The position numbers and the translations under genes are program-made. From Azospirillum brasilense (GTDB lineage Bacteria > Pseudomonadota > Alphaproteobacteria > Azospirillales > Azospirillaceae), in NCBI RefSeq assembly GCF_003349955.1, contig NZ_QLKQ01000023.1:1-64000 (forward strand): a stretch of DNA of 64,000 nucleotides. Reading direction: 5' to 3'. The first letter of the stretch is position 1; each line of letters opens with the position of its first letter. Below, in pieces: positions 9,901 to 18,156 of the stretch. The notes beneath the pieces are model-generated. The model searched no databases. It was not told where the DNA came from and saw only the letters and a list, made by a program, of their open reading frames with translations.

Positions 9901-10558
9901 CCTCCTCGTCGTCCGTCCGCCGCTTGCTCTCCCACGACGCCACGACCACCGGCGACGCGCGGTCCGGAAGCCACCCGCACCGCCGACGGACGATGTCCTC
10001 GATTCGCCTGACGAGTCCGAAGTCCATGGGCACCGACGGTATGCCGTTTTCCTTGTCGGGCATCGGCGGCAGGACGGCGTCGATCTCCTCCTTGACCAGC
10101 GCCTCCGTCGCCTTCCAGTCCCCGCAGTCCGTGATCGCCTTCGCGCCGAACCGCTCCACGCGTCCAATCGCCCATGGTACGGACGACAGGGACACCGAGC
10201 CGCGGACAGGATGGCCGTCCGCGAGCAGCAGCATCGACACGCAGTACCGCCTGCCGCGAGGCGGCTCCCCTTCCTGTGATGGTTCGGTACCGAACGCCTT
10301 CTGCGTGTCATCGGCATAGTCTTTGAGAGTGTAGATGCCGAAATGCAGGCGGTGGTTGACGGTCCACTCCGCACGTGCGGGAATCCGATGCGGCGAGGCA
10401 GACTCCCACGGCATGGCCTGCGTGGCGCGCGTCTCGACCACCTGGGAATACGGGGGCTTCTTTCCACGCTCCTTGAGCTTGGGAGGCTCCTGGGGATTCA
10501 ACATCTCCAGGGATCTCCAGAAGTTCAGGATCTTCTTCTGGCGCTGGTCCAAGGCCAT
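6971..10558 (-). CDS. Superfamily 1 (UPF1-like) helicase with coiled-coil insertion
   Basis: A 1,195-residue ATPase. Walker A is GPPGTGKT (about residues 316-323). Walker B / motif II is LLVDEAGQTTPQ (about residue 896), followed by GDPIQLEPV. Near the end come VNTFQGKEADEVVIVLG (motif V) and LNVALTRAKRRVYVVGD (motif VI), which is the AAA_11/AAA_12 layout of UPF1-like helicases. Between Walker A and motif II lie about 580 residues, with two charged heptad-like stretches rich in Glu, Arg, Lys and Ala that should form a paired coiled coil. The N-terminus (KILNFWRSLEMLNPQEPPKL) resembles a family of long helicases common in defence islands. No nuclease motif was found. It is a single gene, convergent with the 5735 gene. 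I infer a role in nucleic-acid surveillance or anti-phage defence. Confidence 0.85.
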   Translation of the reverse strand: MALDQRQKKILNFWRSLEMLNPQEPPKLKERGKKPPYSQVVETRATQAMPWESASPHRIPARAEWTVNHRLHFGIYTLKDYADDTQKAFGTEPSQEGEPPRGRRYCVSMLLLADGHPVRGSVSLSSVPWAIGRVERFGAKAITDCGDWKATEALVKEEIDAVLPPMPDKENGIPSVPMDFGLVRRIEDIVRRRCGWLPDRASPVVVASWESKRRTDDEEESDDGILNSFFVDDLQAVMASERTGRCLEEYLTEGRKAVETEVVRDVSSVLEALAPAKAPTGAWPGKGHYPLVLAQQFAVNQLVSRLKDTTGLFSVNGPPGTGKTTMLRDVIVALVVERASRMVAFDDPEAAFSYRGKVSVNDRDQPWYLPHETLTGFEMVVASSNNGAVRNVTKEIPAAAEIDPLWLRGGAAYFTESARQIAGKLPSEVSPKNPWALLATTLGAAKYRNAFADAAWPRKKSENPEADRSLNRVFWNVVPDGVDWEGARARFRNAVATVETLNRPRNHWHRQAVDALAAARRRAHHMSRLAALQVDLDGMKPALDALVATTALVARMRADRNSFSCKVDAARQETVAADLKRRIGNLTAERAQAAKNVGAAEVEEDATRREYEEARERREGMKARKPVWLGPFNRRTRLAWQAGLDAINDRIEALSHALTDVRRRMHDIRSMVEECDQEIAEAGRALEKAEAELGRLRAIPAYAAPAPSEAPSPGSPGAATWLLRLDETITEREVAVAAVRRREDELSRGIRTESEAIAAIDRSARPVSKDAMSALGANMPDVAAWASGNDEIHLTSPFMDEPPAKGAAPGPLHAARVEVFLAALAVHEAFLLKAAKRVRGNLHIAFNLLRRNVPHRPAGVAAAAWQTLFLVCPVLSTTFASFGRLFADLGAEDIGWLLVDEAGQTTPQSAVGAMWRSKRMLSIGDPIQLEPVVPIPKGVVAAVRDTWGVETSAWDAGKESVQTLADRRNPIGTTISPGTDRETWVGSPLRVHRRCEKPMFTVANRIAYENLMVYGTVENPAFETPLPGCLWIDVRGRMDQGNYSSKEGEIAVELFRMIREHREKSAGRMDFASFDLKTYAISPFRDVADNLRDALVDAGFPKVWASQSVGTVNTFQGKEADEVVIVLGGKPGARTRMCRKPNLLNVALTRAKRRVYVVGDYGGWSQLPYFDVLAGADGITRVMPEDVLAVPGTLP

Positions 10559-10803
10559 GGGGTGCCGTTCCCGTCCGATTGAGGTGATCGCCGTCGGTCG
10601 CTCCCTTCAGGTCGCAAACGATTCCCAAGCCGCGCCGCCCGGCTGGAGTGCGGCTTGGTGAGGCGAATCAACTAACAGTATAAGGACGGTCGCCCTGCCG
10701 TCAAAGTCCGGCGCATCGGGCACTGGGTTTCATGCACACGCGAATCCGTGCGGTTGAAGGGTGACCGCGGATACCCGCCCGTCCGTTCGCGAAGGGCGAG
10801 CGA

Positions 10804-11016
10804 TCAGCGCCGGTCCCACCGGGCGACCACGAGCGGGAGCACCTCGTCGAAGTCGTCGGGCAGGACGACGGCCTCCCCGCGGCGGGTCACGATGGCCGAT
10901 TCCATGCACGTGTCGTCGTGGTCGCGCACCTCGGAGATGTCGGTGACCCGCAGCGCCCGTCGGCAGCCCGCCAGATCGCGCAGCACCAGAAAGTCGCCGT
11001 GCCGTTCCACCGCCAT
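10804..11016 (-). CDS. Small hypothetical protein downstream of tniQ
   Basis: A 70-residue acidic protein with a beta-rich start (VERHGDFLVLRDLAG) and no recognised domain. GGGAG lies about 7 nt before ATG 11016. It is the first gene beyond tniQ, 192 nt further on and on the same strand, so it may be an accessory gene of the transposon or the first cargo gene. Nothing in it resembles a resolvase. Confidence 0.55.
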   Translation of the reverse strand: MAVERHGDFLVLRDLAGCRRALRVTDISEVRDHDDTCMESAIVTRRGEAVVLPDDFDEVLPLVVARWDRR

Positions 11017-11208
11017 CGTCGTCTCCCGCTTCCATTCGATGCCACCGGACCGCCCCGTCCGTCGGTGCGCGGGGCGTCGGATCCGCCGTCCCGCCGACCG
11101 GATGGAGCAAACGTCGTAGTCATGCGGTCGGCGCTCGGCCGCGACGGCGCTCCACGCGCGGTGCGGACAGCGTCGATCCCATACGCGGGATCCGTGTGGC
11201 CGAGCCGG

Positions 11209-12913
11209 TCAGAGGCCCGGGCCAGCCGGTCGCAGGGGATGCTGTTCAGGCCCACCGTCGTCCTCCCCTCCGTCCGTCGTTGCGTTGCCCGTACGTCGCC
11301 GGTCGGAGTCCGCGATTCGGCGCCGCGCGAGCAAAGCGTCGATCTCGGCGCGCCGGAACAGAAACTGCCGCCCGCCGTCCACCGACGGTCCGGACACCGG
11401 CCGCGCGCCCATGTCGACCAGATGGAGCGCCAGCTTCTTCGACGTGCCGAACCCATGCGTCCCGCGCAGGTCGGACGCCGTCACGTACTCCCGCCGGAAC
11501 GCCGCGAGCGCCTCCTCCGTGACCCGTCCACCCCGTTCGGCCGTCGCCCCCGGCACCTCGACGGTCGACAGCCAGCCGCGGCGGACCCAGTGGTACGCGA
11601 CCTCCTGCTTGACGCCGAGCGCCTTGGCCGCCCCGTCGATCGACAGCGTGCGCCGCGCCGCCGCCGCCAAGGCGTCCCGGAGCGTCTCGACATCCGCCTT
11701 GTAGAACGCCAGCCGGGCAAGTCCGCGCCTTTCGGAGCGCAGGGCCGCAGGATGCAACCGTCCTTTCAGGACGGCGCGGAGGACCGCCTCGGCACCCATC
11801 CCCAGGCCGCCAAGGGCGCGCGCCGCGGTCGGCAGACCGACGAGTTCCCCGGTGCAGCGCCCCTGACCGACGGCAGCCTCGATGCGCCTGAGAAACGCCT
11901 CCAGATCGGCGACGCGCCACGCGGTGCGCCCCAACAAATCGACCGCCATACCGGACGCGGGCGAAGGCAGCAGGTCGGTGCCGCGCAGCCCGACGAAGGT
12001 TCGCTTGCCGATTCCCAGGAGGCGCCATGCCGCGTCCTGGTCAACCAGTTCCCGCAGGTCGGCGCGGAGACGATCGACGGTGGCGGCGCGCAACAGCACC
12101 GGCTCGCCCTGTCCGCCGCTTCCGGCGACGACGAGTCCGTGGCGGTCGACGAACGCCCTGAGGGTGTCGAATGCGACGCCCAGCGCCCGGGCGGCCCCGA
12201 CCAGGGTGACGCACGCGTCGGGAAGGGCGGCATCGGCGCGCTTTCGCCGGACGGCGCGCAGGCGGGTGGCGAGCTCGGGGCGCAGGGCGACGTGGTCGGT
12301 GAACCCCTCCCACGCGACGCGGCCGTAGGGTTCGTCGGCGACGCTACCCAACCAGGCCGGAAGCCCGCCGTACCGCTTGGCGGCCCCGTAGCGGCCGTGG
12401 CGCGCGGCGGGTCGTTCGGCGAGGCCGTCGAGGAAGCGGTGGAACGACCCGGGCCAGTCGGCGCATGCCCGCCACCCGGCGTCGAGCAGCAGGTGCACGC
12501 GGTCCGGGTGCTTTTCGGCGAACCGCGCCGGTTTGGCCCGGTGGCCGACACCGAGCTCCGTGCCGCCGAGCGCGTAGATCAGTCGGAGCGTCCCGCCGAC
12601 GCCGACCTCGGCGGCCAACCCGTCCAGGGTGTCGGGTGCGGTGAGGAACAGGCGTCGCAGCGCCCCGGCTCCGGCAAGTTCGCCGACGGGTACCGGCACG
12701 CCCGGCCCCCGCCTCAGATCGTGCCCGCAGCGACAGGCGCACGGCGACGGCACACGCCAGCCGAGGCGGCGCCCGCACGCGGGGCACCGCTCGACCAGGC
12801 GCAGGCGGTGGACCGGACAGACCGTCGTCAAGGCCATGTCCCACAAGCCTCTGTGGTGACCGTTTTCATTCAGGCACCGGGGGCACACCTTGCGCCGCCG
12901 GGCCGAAATGAAA
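11209..12913 (-). pseudogene. tniQ: tniQ/tnsD-like target-selection gene, 3' part
   Basis: The larger fragment of a TniQ/TnsD-family gene cut by the IS1595-type element. It opens with the TniQ zinc-binding region: CPRCLNENGHHRG, then CPVHRLRLVERCPACGRRLGW, the C-x2-C...H...C-x2-C series typical of the family. About 450 residues follow with several helix-turn-helix-like units (for example GAARALGVAFDTLRAFVDRHG and IDGAAKALGVKQEVAYHWV). Rejoined with 14759-15056, the protein is 664 residues, longer than most TniQ (about 400) and TnsD (about 500). Long C-terminal extensions in TnsD proteins serve site-specific DNA recognition, so this one may have chosen a fixed attachment site. An ATG within the fragment could still give a truncated protein lacking the N-terminal domain. 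Confidence 0.8.
12906..12913. repeat. 8-bp target-site duplication, left copy
   Basis: AAATGAAA directly abuts the left inverted repeat of the IS1595-type element and is repeated exactly at 14759-14766. Eight base pairs is the usual duplication length for the IS1595 family. Confidence 0.9.
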
Positions 12914-12941
12914 CGGGGCTATAACCCAGAATCAGACGCGA
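12914..12941 (+). repeat. Left inverted repeat of the IS1595-type element
   Basis: Reads CGGGGCTATAACCCAG and continues as AATCAGACGCGA. It pairs with 14731-14758, with single differences at the fourth base and in the AGA(C/T)GCGA part. Confidence 0.9.
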
Positions 12942-13060
12942 CCGCTTCGCAATGGCGGGGCTGAGTAAAACTCAAGTAACACTATGATAAAAGAATCCAT
13001 GGTGGAGTCATTGACTCCTCGCTGACTCATAAGACAATGAGCCGGTAAAGGATACCGGCC

Positions 13061-14083
13061 ATGAAACTCACGGATTTCCAAGAAGCCTTCCCGGATGACG
13101 CGGCCTGCATGCGGTTCCTTGAGGAAACCGTATGGGCCAATGGCCGGCATTGCCCGGATTGCGGCTGCCTGAATACCGTACCACTGGCCGGCAAGGCTGC
13201 GGCACGCCACCTGTATCATTGCCGGGATTGCCACAAGCAGTTTACCGTGACCAGCGGGACGTGGCTCCACTCGCGGAAACTCCCACTGACCAAGTATTTC
13301 GAGATTCTGTATTATTCCGTGAACAGCAGTTTCGGGATGGCATCCACGCGGATCGCCGAATGGACTGGTGTCTCGCAGAAATCCGTCTGGAAGATCCTCC
13401 AGGCTTTCCGCGAGCTTCAAGGCTTCTGGCTCACCATGGCGGACAAGCTCGCCAACACCGTGGAATTCGACACCAAGTACGTCGGGGGCAAGCCCCGCAA
13501 GGCCAAGGGCGAAACCGGCCAGAAGGTCAAGAACAAGCGGGGCCGGGGCACGGACAAGCAGCCGGTGTTCGTCGCAGCCGAACGCCAGGGTGAGGTCAGG
13601 GCCACCGTGGTTCCGGACGAGAGCGAAGCCACGATCCGGCCGTTGGCCGAAGCCCAGGTTGATCCCCAGGCCCACATCATGTCGGACGGTGACGGGGCTT
13701 TCGCCAAGATTGCCCGGTCCTTCGCCCTACACAGCCAGTGCAGCCACCGGGATTGGGATTTCGCCCGTGATGGGGTCCACAACAACACCGCCGAGTCGTT
13801 CAACTCCTGGGTCGAGCACATGCGGGATGTCCACTTTTTCGTGTCGAAGCCGCACCTCCAGCGGTACGTCAACGACGTGATGTCGCGGTGGAACCTCCGG
13901 GTGGCGGTCGAACGCGAGGTCACCCACAGGGGCCAGCGGGTCGTGCGGGTCTTCATGGAGAAGATGCCCCTGCTGGACCGGCTCCGGACCATTTTCGTCC
14001 ATGCCGTGGGGTGTCAGGTCCGGCGGGATCGCATCACAGGTGGAATTGCAGTCGCTTCCTGTAGATCTTGTCCAAGTTATTAA
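13061..14083 (+). CDS. IS1595-family (ISXO2-like) transposase
   Basis: A 340-residue transposase. The N-terminal zinc-ribbon has CPDCGCLNTV...YHCRDCHKQFTVTSGT, the hallmark of ISXO2-type transposases. The catalytic domain follows with EFDTKYVGGKPRK (first Asp of the DDE/DDN set), a VIMSDGDGAF-like segment reading HIMSDGDGAFAKI, and HNNTAESFNSW, where the Asn and Glu of the H-N-x-T-x-E motif are present. The length matches the family (about 300-340). No stop or frameshift is seen, so it may be active. ATG 13061 lies 147 bp inside the left inverted repeat. The enzyme should cut and paste or copy the element with 8-bp duplications. Confidence 0.92.
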   Translation: MKLTDFQEAFPDDAACMRFLEETVWANGRHCPDCGCLNTVPLAGKAAARHLYHCRDCHKQFTVTSGTWLHSRKLPLTKYFEILYYSVNSSFGMASTRIAEWTGVSQKSVWKILQAFRELQGFWLTMADKLANTVEFDTKYVGGKPRKAKGETGQKVKNKRGRGTDKQPVFVAAERQGEVRATVVPDESEATIRPLAEAQVDPQAHIMSDGDGAFAKIARSFALHSQCSHRDWDFARDGVHNNTAESFNSWVEHMRDVHFFVSKPHLQRYVNDVMSRWNLRVAVEREVTHRGQRVVRVFMEKMPLLDRLRTIFVHAVGCQVRRDRITGGIAVASCRSCPSY

Positions 14084-14145
14084 TATTGAACGCCTTCAAC
14101 ATACTAAATAATCTGATTTCTCCAAACCATCAGAAAGGTATCGCC

Positions 14146-14319
14146 ATGACAGAAGAAGCCAAATCAACAAATGACACAGATCGATGCAAAGTTTATTCGG
14201 TGACCGGTCATCGAGAAATGCAATCCGCCATGCTTGAAGACACGACGTTGATCTATCGGGCCGCAAATAGTCCGACACGACACCAATTCACATTTGAAAG
14301 TACGCCGGAATCTCAGTGA
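14146..14319 (+). CDS. Small low-GC passenger protein of the IS element
   Basis: A 57-residue polar protein starting at ATG 14146, with AGAAAGG 8 nt upstream. An upstream in-frame ATG (14068) overlaps the end of the transposase and has no ribosome-binding site. Composition is far lower in GC than the transposase or tniQ, suggesting capture from another genome. A hairpin follows at 14335-14356. No family is recognised. Confidence 0.5.
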   Translation: MTEEAKSTNDTDRCKVYSVTGHREMQSAMLEDTTLIYRAANSPTRHQFTFESTPESQ

Positions 14320-14334
14320 TACAATTTGGGCAGA

Positions 14335-14356
14335 GGGGACTCTGTTTGGAGTCCCC
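14335..14356 (+). terminator. Hairpin after the passenger gene
   Basis: GGGGACTC and GAGTCCCC form a perfect 8-bp stem with a 6-nt loop, 15 nt after the stop of the 57-aa passenger gene. No clear T-run follows, so it may be a weak or bidirectional terminator between the two convergent passenger genes. Confidence 0.45.
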
Positions 14357-14363
14357 CGCCATT

Positions 14364-14570
14364 TCACGGAATTTCCAAAATTAGAGATTTTTGCAGTCCA
14401 ATAGCGAGGGACTGTGCCAAGCTATCAGCAACCGCCTTATCGTCAGTATAAACCGCCACCAAAGGGTTCCCGGTAGGGGTATGCTCTATCAATGCGGCAT
14501 ACACGGGACCGGACGGCATTTGCGTTGGTCCAACACTACGTACCACAAGGTCCTGCACTGGATACTTCAT
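14364..14570 (-). CDS. Second low-GC passenger protein of the IS element
   Basis: A 68-residue protein from ATG 14570, with GGGGTG about 6 nt upstream. An in-frame ATG at 14606 would add 12 residues. The sequence alternates strands and helices (YPVQDLVVRSVGP, AVYTDDKAVADSLAQSLAIG) and looks like a small folded protein. It is convergent with the 57-aa gene; the two share the hairpin at 14335-14356. IS1595 elements with passenger genes are known, but I do not recognise this protein. Confidence 0.5.
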   Translation of the reverse strand: MKYPVQDLVVRSVGPTQMPSGPVYAALIEHTPTGNPLVAVYTDDKAVADSLAQSLAIGLQKSLILEIP

Positions 14571-14730
14571 AACACACCCCGGATTGTCATTTTGGCAAAA
14601 AACCATTCAAGACCCACCACCGGACCATACGCTTATGTATGTAGGGTTGAATGGATGGGTCGAACAACAATGATACCGGAAATATGGCCGGTGACACTCA
14701 CGTTTTTTTGAATATGATGTTGATTATCAA

Positions 14731-14758
14731 TCGCATCTGATTCTGGGTTATAGCTCCG
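14731..14758 (-). repeat. Right inverted repeat of the IS1595-type element
   Basis: Reverse complement starts CGGAGCTATAACCCAG and continues AATCAGATGCGA, matching the left repeat at nearly all positions. Confidence 0.9.
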
Positions 14759-14766
14759 AAATGAAA
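14759..14766. repeat. 8-bp target-site duplication, right copy
   Basis: AAATGAAA, identical to 12906-12913, directly after the right inverted repeat. Confidence 0.9.
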
Positions 14767-15056
14767 TGGGGGTGCACGGGATGGCCGAGGAGGCGGGAGC
14801 CGCCGTCCGGCCCGGCGTAAAACATGGCGGCGACGGCGGTCTCGTCGAGCGCCAGCAGGCGGGACAAGAGCGGGACCGCCGAAACACTGGTCGCCAGCGC
14901 CGCGATGTCCGCTATGGGTAAGCCGCAGGCTTGGATCAGCGGGGTCGGGGATTCGAAACCGTTGGCCGCAGCCATGCGCAGCAGCAAGCCCAACAGACTT
15001 TCGTCGGGTTCCGGCTGAACCCGAATCGGAAGTATGGGGACGTCGTCAGTCGGCAT
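14759..15056 (-). pseudogene. tniQ: tniQ/tnsD-like target-selection gene, 5' part
   Basis: The first 99 codons of tniQ. The start ATG 15056 overlaps the end of tniB, as is common in tniABQ operons. The sequence ILPIRVQPEPDESLLGLLLRMAAANGF is the standard TniQ opening (a P-x-P-x-E-S-L-x-S/G-x-L pattern). Beyond the coding break, GHPVHPHF leads across the duplication into ISARRRKVCPRC of the 3' part when the IS is removed. In the present state the reading frame enters the IS and stops within a few codons (HFISEL). A 99-residue product is unlikely to support target selection. Confidence 0.85.
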
Positions 15057-16047
15057 GGCCGCCCGCCGATCCGGTCGGTTGGCGTCTCCGTCGTCGGCGG
15101 GCAGACTCCTCTTCGACCCTCGGTCGGACCGCCTCGTCGCGCCCGGCCGCCGGGGCCGGGGCAAGCGCCTCGACCCGGAACGGGTTGACCAGGCGCCGAC
15201 CATCCCCGATCCGGAGCCGGTCCACGACCTCGGCGAACAGCGGATGCGACAGGGCTCCGAGCGAGCGGTCCAGGGCCAACTTGAACGCCTCCTCGATCAG
15301 GAGGACCGCCGGTCCGAGCAACCCCCGTGAGAAATGGTGGATGCGCAGAGCCGTCTCGGCGCTGCCGAGCCGGGACGGGAGCGGAAGACGGAGCGCTCGC
15401 TCGAAGGCGTTCAGGATCAGCCGGAACTCTTCCTTCTGGTCCCGGTCCTCCCAGTCGTAGGCCCCAATGTAAACTTCGCCGACCGAGCGGCGCCCCAACT
15501 GGGCGTTGGTTGTGACCACACGTTCAATGTGCGGCTGGCCCGCCAGCACAATCGGGCAGAGGTTCGTGTTCAGCAACCCGACGATGTAGTCGGCGGCGTC
15601 GTAGGCGATTCGGTCGGTATCTGTGTGGATCAGGCGGTGCGCCTCGTCCATGATCACCAGTTCAACGCCGCACGCCTTCAGCAGCGTATGGACGCGCTTC
15701 GTAGCCTCGACCTGGTTTGCCCGCGACGGCGCGACATCCCCCAGGTCGGCCAGCATGGTCCTGGCGAGGGAGCGCAAGCTGCATCCCGGCGGCACCTCGA
15801 TGCGGAGTATCCGGCGGCGGGAGCGCAGATCCTCCTCCACGTCCGGGTAGCGGGCGGCGTAGCGTTGCAGCGCCACGGACTTTCCCGCCCCCGGCGGGCC
15901 GACTAGGAGCAGGCACCGCCCTTCCAGGCCGGTGCCGTGGCTGAGGTGCAGGTCACGGATGCGGGCCTCGGCCAACTCGGCCCGCCCAGTTCCGACGTAC
16001 ACGTTCCGGAAGGCCGCGACCCGGCGGTTCCGTTCATTCCACTCCAT
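15046..16047 (-). CDS. tniB: TniB/TnsC-type AAA+ transposition ATPase
   Basis: A 333-residue AAA+ protein. Walker A is GPPGAGKS (about residues 50-57) and Walker B is LVIMDEAHRL. The N-terminus MEWNERNRRVAAFRNVYVGT fits TniB. ATG 16047 is preferred over a far upstream frame start because it gives a 14-nt overlap with the end of tniA and removes a low-complexity Arg-rich lead that is antisense shadow of tniA. In Tn5053 and Tn7 relatives this ATPase forms filaments on target DNA, recruits TniQ and activates the transposase. The C-terminal tail is very Arg-rich and may bind DNA. The gene ends inside the start of tniQ. Confidence 0.9.
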   Translation of the reverse strand: MEWNERNRRVAAFRNVYVGTGRAELAEARIRDLHLSHGTGLEGRCLLLVGPPGAGKSVALQRYAARYPDVEEDLRSRRRILRIEVPPGCSLRSLARTMLADLGDVAPSRANQVEATKRVHTLLKACGVELVIMDEAHRLIHTDTDRIAYDAADYIVGLLNTNLCPIVLAGQPHIERVVTTNAQLGRRSVGEVYIGAYDWEDRDQKEEFRLILNAFERALRLPLPSRLGSAETALRIHHFSRGLLGPAVLLIEEAFKLALDRSLGALSHPLFAEVVDRLRIGDGRRLVNPFRVEALAPAPAAGRDEAVRPRVEEESARRRRRRQPTGSAGGHAD

Positions 16048-18145
16048 CGCCGCCTCCCCGCGGGCGCATGGTGTCGGTCCGGATTCCGCGGCGGCGGGCG
16101 ACGCGCTCCAAGTCGATGTCGTCCTGGTGCGCCTCGCCGGTGATCTGGTCCGTGTCGTCCGCCGGACCCTCCCCGGGGCTAGGGGCGGCGCCCGCCTCCA
16201 CGCCTTCGAGGAGGAGGTCGACGATCGGGCGCGGCGGGGTATCGGGGGCATCGGCCTGGCGTCGACGCCCGCCCGGCTGTTGGGTGAGCTTCGCGAGGGC
16301 GCGGCGTTCCTTCTGGGTGCCTTTACCCTGGCGCTTCAGCCCGTACTCTGTGATCTCTACCATCGCGCGCGCGATGTCCTCGCTCCCGGCGTACCGCAAT
16401 GGGTTATTGCGGACGAGGGCGCGGGCGACCTTGTACTGGTGCAGAGTTTTCCCGACGGCGACGTCACGCTGTTCCGGATCGACCTCGACCCTGATGTGCC
16501 GGTCGTTCGCCTCGTCGTGTACCTGGATCGCGGCAAGATCACCGGGGTCAATCCTGATGCGGAACTCGGGAGGCGCCTTCGGAGCGATGCGGAGGTTCGC
16601 GAGTTCCGTACTGTTGTAACGAAGTCCCAGGAATGTGATGCCGTCCTTGCGCGGCACGCGGAATTCGGTCAGGGACAGGGAGGTCAGGACGCGCTCTCGG
16701 CTCGGCGGGGCTATCGCATGGATGCGTGCGCTGTTCTCCCACATGTCGCGGGCGGAGCGCCCGTCAAACCGGCGGCGCGGGCTGACGGCGTACACGTCGG
16801 CGATCCACCGGTGGAGCAGGTACTCGAGTTGCTCCAGGGTGACCAGGCTGGCGGTCTCCGGCGTCGGGCGGCGCACACGCCTGTAGTAGTCGGCGAAGCG
16901 CGCGCCCGTGACGGAGCGGCATTGCGTCTGTAGGGTTCCGAAGAACCGTTCGATCTTGCCCTTGAACCGCGGCTTGCCGACGGGGGTAAACTGGACGTCG
17001 ATGCCAAGGGCGGCGCAGGCGGTCGGGAATTGCGGGGACCGGAACTCGGCGGCGTTGTCGGGCACGACGCAGCGCGGAACGCCAAAGCACGGCCAGTCGT
17101 TCTGGATCTGCGGGTAGTTCTCCCGCATGTAGCCCTTCGGCAGGATCGCGTTGCGCAAACATTCGAAGGCCGTGAACAGGCTCGGCCCCTCGAAGCCGAC
17201 GTAGAGTCCAACGGGCATGGTACTATGCCGGTCGAGGGCGACCGTGATCCATGGATGTCCGATGATACGATCAGGATCGGGTTCCGGGCCGTAGCAGACG
17301 AGGAAGCTCGTGACCTCGGTATGATCGATCTCCCATATCCGGTTGATGGCATCGACACCAGGAGCGGAGCCGACCGGCTGGAACAGCGCGTCGGCCTCCT
17401 CCTTGCCCTGGCGGGTGGCGACCAGGGTGTACGCGTCGATACGCCGATCCCTCATCCGGTAGAGGGTCCGCGCCGAGGGGATCTTGATCTTCATGCCCTC
17501 GGGCAACGAGGAGTTGCGGTCGGCGGCCAGCGCGAGGAGCTTGTTGTGCGCGAACGTAAGCGGCGGCTCGCCGGGTTGAAGGTAGCTCTCGTCGATGGCC
17601 CTATCGACCAGGTCCATGACCTCGCCGCTGAACCTTGTGGTCCTGTTGCCTCGCCGGTGGGTCATCGGCACCAGCGCCTCGAACACTCGACCGCGCTCGC
17701 GGAACCGCTTGATCCACTTTTGAACGGTGCTCGGGCCTGGCGGCTCGGGATCGCCGATGTCGTTCGCCACCCGCTCGATCAGAGGCTTCAGGATGTCCTT
17801 GGTGTAGGAGGCGTTCCCGCTCTTCACCCATGCGCGCACATACCGCCACCACCGTATCGTCTCCGCGTGCAACCCTTCGTCGTTGGCGACGCGGTCCCGC
17901 ATCGCCGCGAGTTCCTCCGCCATGTCCGGAGCCTTCACGACAGGCCAGGGCAGGACGTCGAACTGCTTGGCTTCGAGAAGTTGGGCGAGCTCGGCGTCCG
18001 AATGCCGGATCTGTTCCTGGGTCTGTTCGTCCTCGAAGACCGCACTGCCGTCAGGCGCCCGCCGGACATACCGGTAGCGCCGTCCTCGGATCTCGACCGG
18101 CTGGGCGGGTAGGAAGATCAATTTGGGCGTGAACCGGCGTGCCAT
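16034..18145 (-). CDS. tniA: TniA/TnsB-type DDE transposase
   Basis: A 703-residue transposase of the Mu/TnsB/TniA superfamily. The catalytic triad can be placed: Asp274 in WEIDHTEV, Asp363 in VVPDNAAEF and Glu399 in KGKIERFFG, a D-D-35-E layout at almost the same positions as TnsB. The N-terminal 200 residues hold HTH-type end-binding regions (for example GPSTVQKWIKRFRERGR), and the C-terminal region carries the beta-barrel seen in Mu-type transposases (ITFLGLRYNS). It starts 11 nt after the TnsA-like gene and overlaps tniB. It should bind the element ends and perform strand transfer. It appears intact. Confidence 0.92.
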   Translation of the reverse strand: MARRFTPKLIFLPAQPVEIRGRRYRYVRRAPDGSAVFEDEQTQEQIRHSDAELAQLLEAKQFDVLPWPVVKAPDMAEELAAMRDRVANDEGLHAETIRWWRYVRAWVKSGNASYTKDILKPLIERVANDIGDPEPPGPSTVQKWIKRFRERGRVFEALVPMTHRRGNRTTRFSGEVMDLVDRAIDESYLQPGEPPLTFAHNKLLALAADRNSSLPEGMKIKIPSARTLYRMRDRRIDAYTLVATRQGKEEADALFQPVGSAPGVDAINRIWEIDHTEVTSFLVCYGPEPDPDRIIGHPWITVALDRHSTMPVGLYVGFEGPSLFTAFECLRNAILPKGYMRENYPQIQNDWPCFGVPRCVVPDNAAEFRSPQFPTACAALGIDVQFTPVGKPRFKGKIERFFGTLQTQCRSVTGARFADYYRRVRRPTPETASLVTLEQLEYLLHRWIADVYAVSPRRRFDGRSARDMWENSARIHAIAPPSRERVLTSLSLTEFRVPRKDGITFLGLRYNSTELANLRIAPKAPPEFRIRIDPGDLAAIQVHDEANDRHIRVEVDPEQRDVAVGKTLHQYKVARALVRNNPLRYAGSEDIARAMVEITEYGLKRQGKGTQKERRALAKLTQQPGGRRRQADAPDTPPRPIVDLLLEGVEAGAAPSPGEGPADDTDQITGEAHQDDIDLERVARRRGIRTDTMRPRGGGDGVE

Positions 18146-18156
18146 AGGTGCCTCCG

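Larger units (their letters stand above)
12914..14758 (+). mobile_element. IS1595-family insertion sequence with passenger genes
   Basis: An 1,845-bp element bounded by inverted repeats beginning CGGRGCTATAACCCAG (left 12914-12941, right 14731-14758; about 26 of 28 positions match) and flanked by an exact AAATGAAA duplication. It encodes an IS1595/ISXO2-type transposase and, downstream, two small genes of much lower GC on opposite strands, so it is longer than a bare IS of this family. It sits inside tniQ in the opposite orientation. Removing it and one duplication copy restores the tniQ frame exactly, so the insertion has left no other lesion and is probably recent. Confidence 0.92.

Noticed and set aside
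13061..14083. Transposase being part of the Tn7-like machinery.
   Set aside because: It has its own inverted repeats and 8-bp duplication and belongs to the IS1595 family; it is a later insertion.
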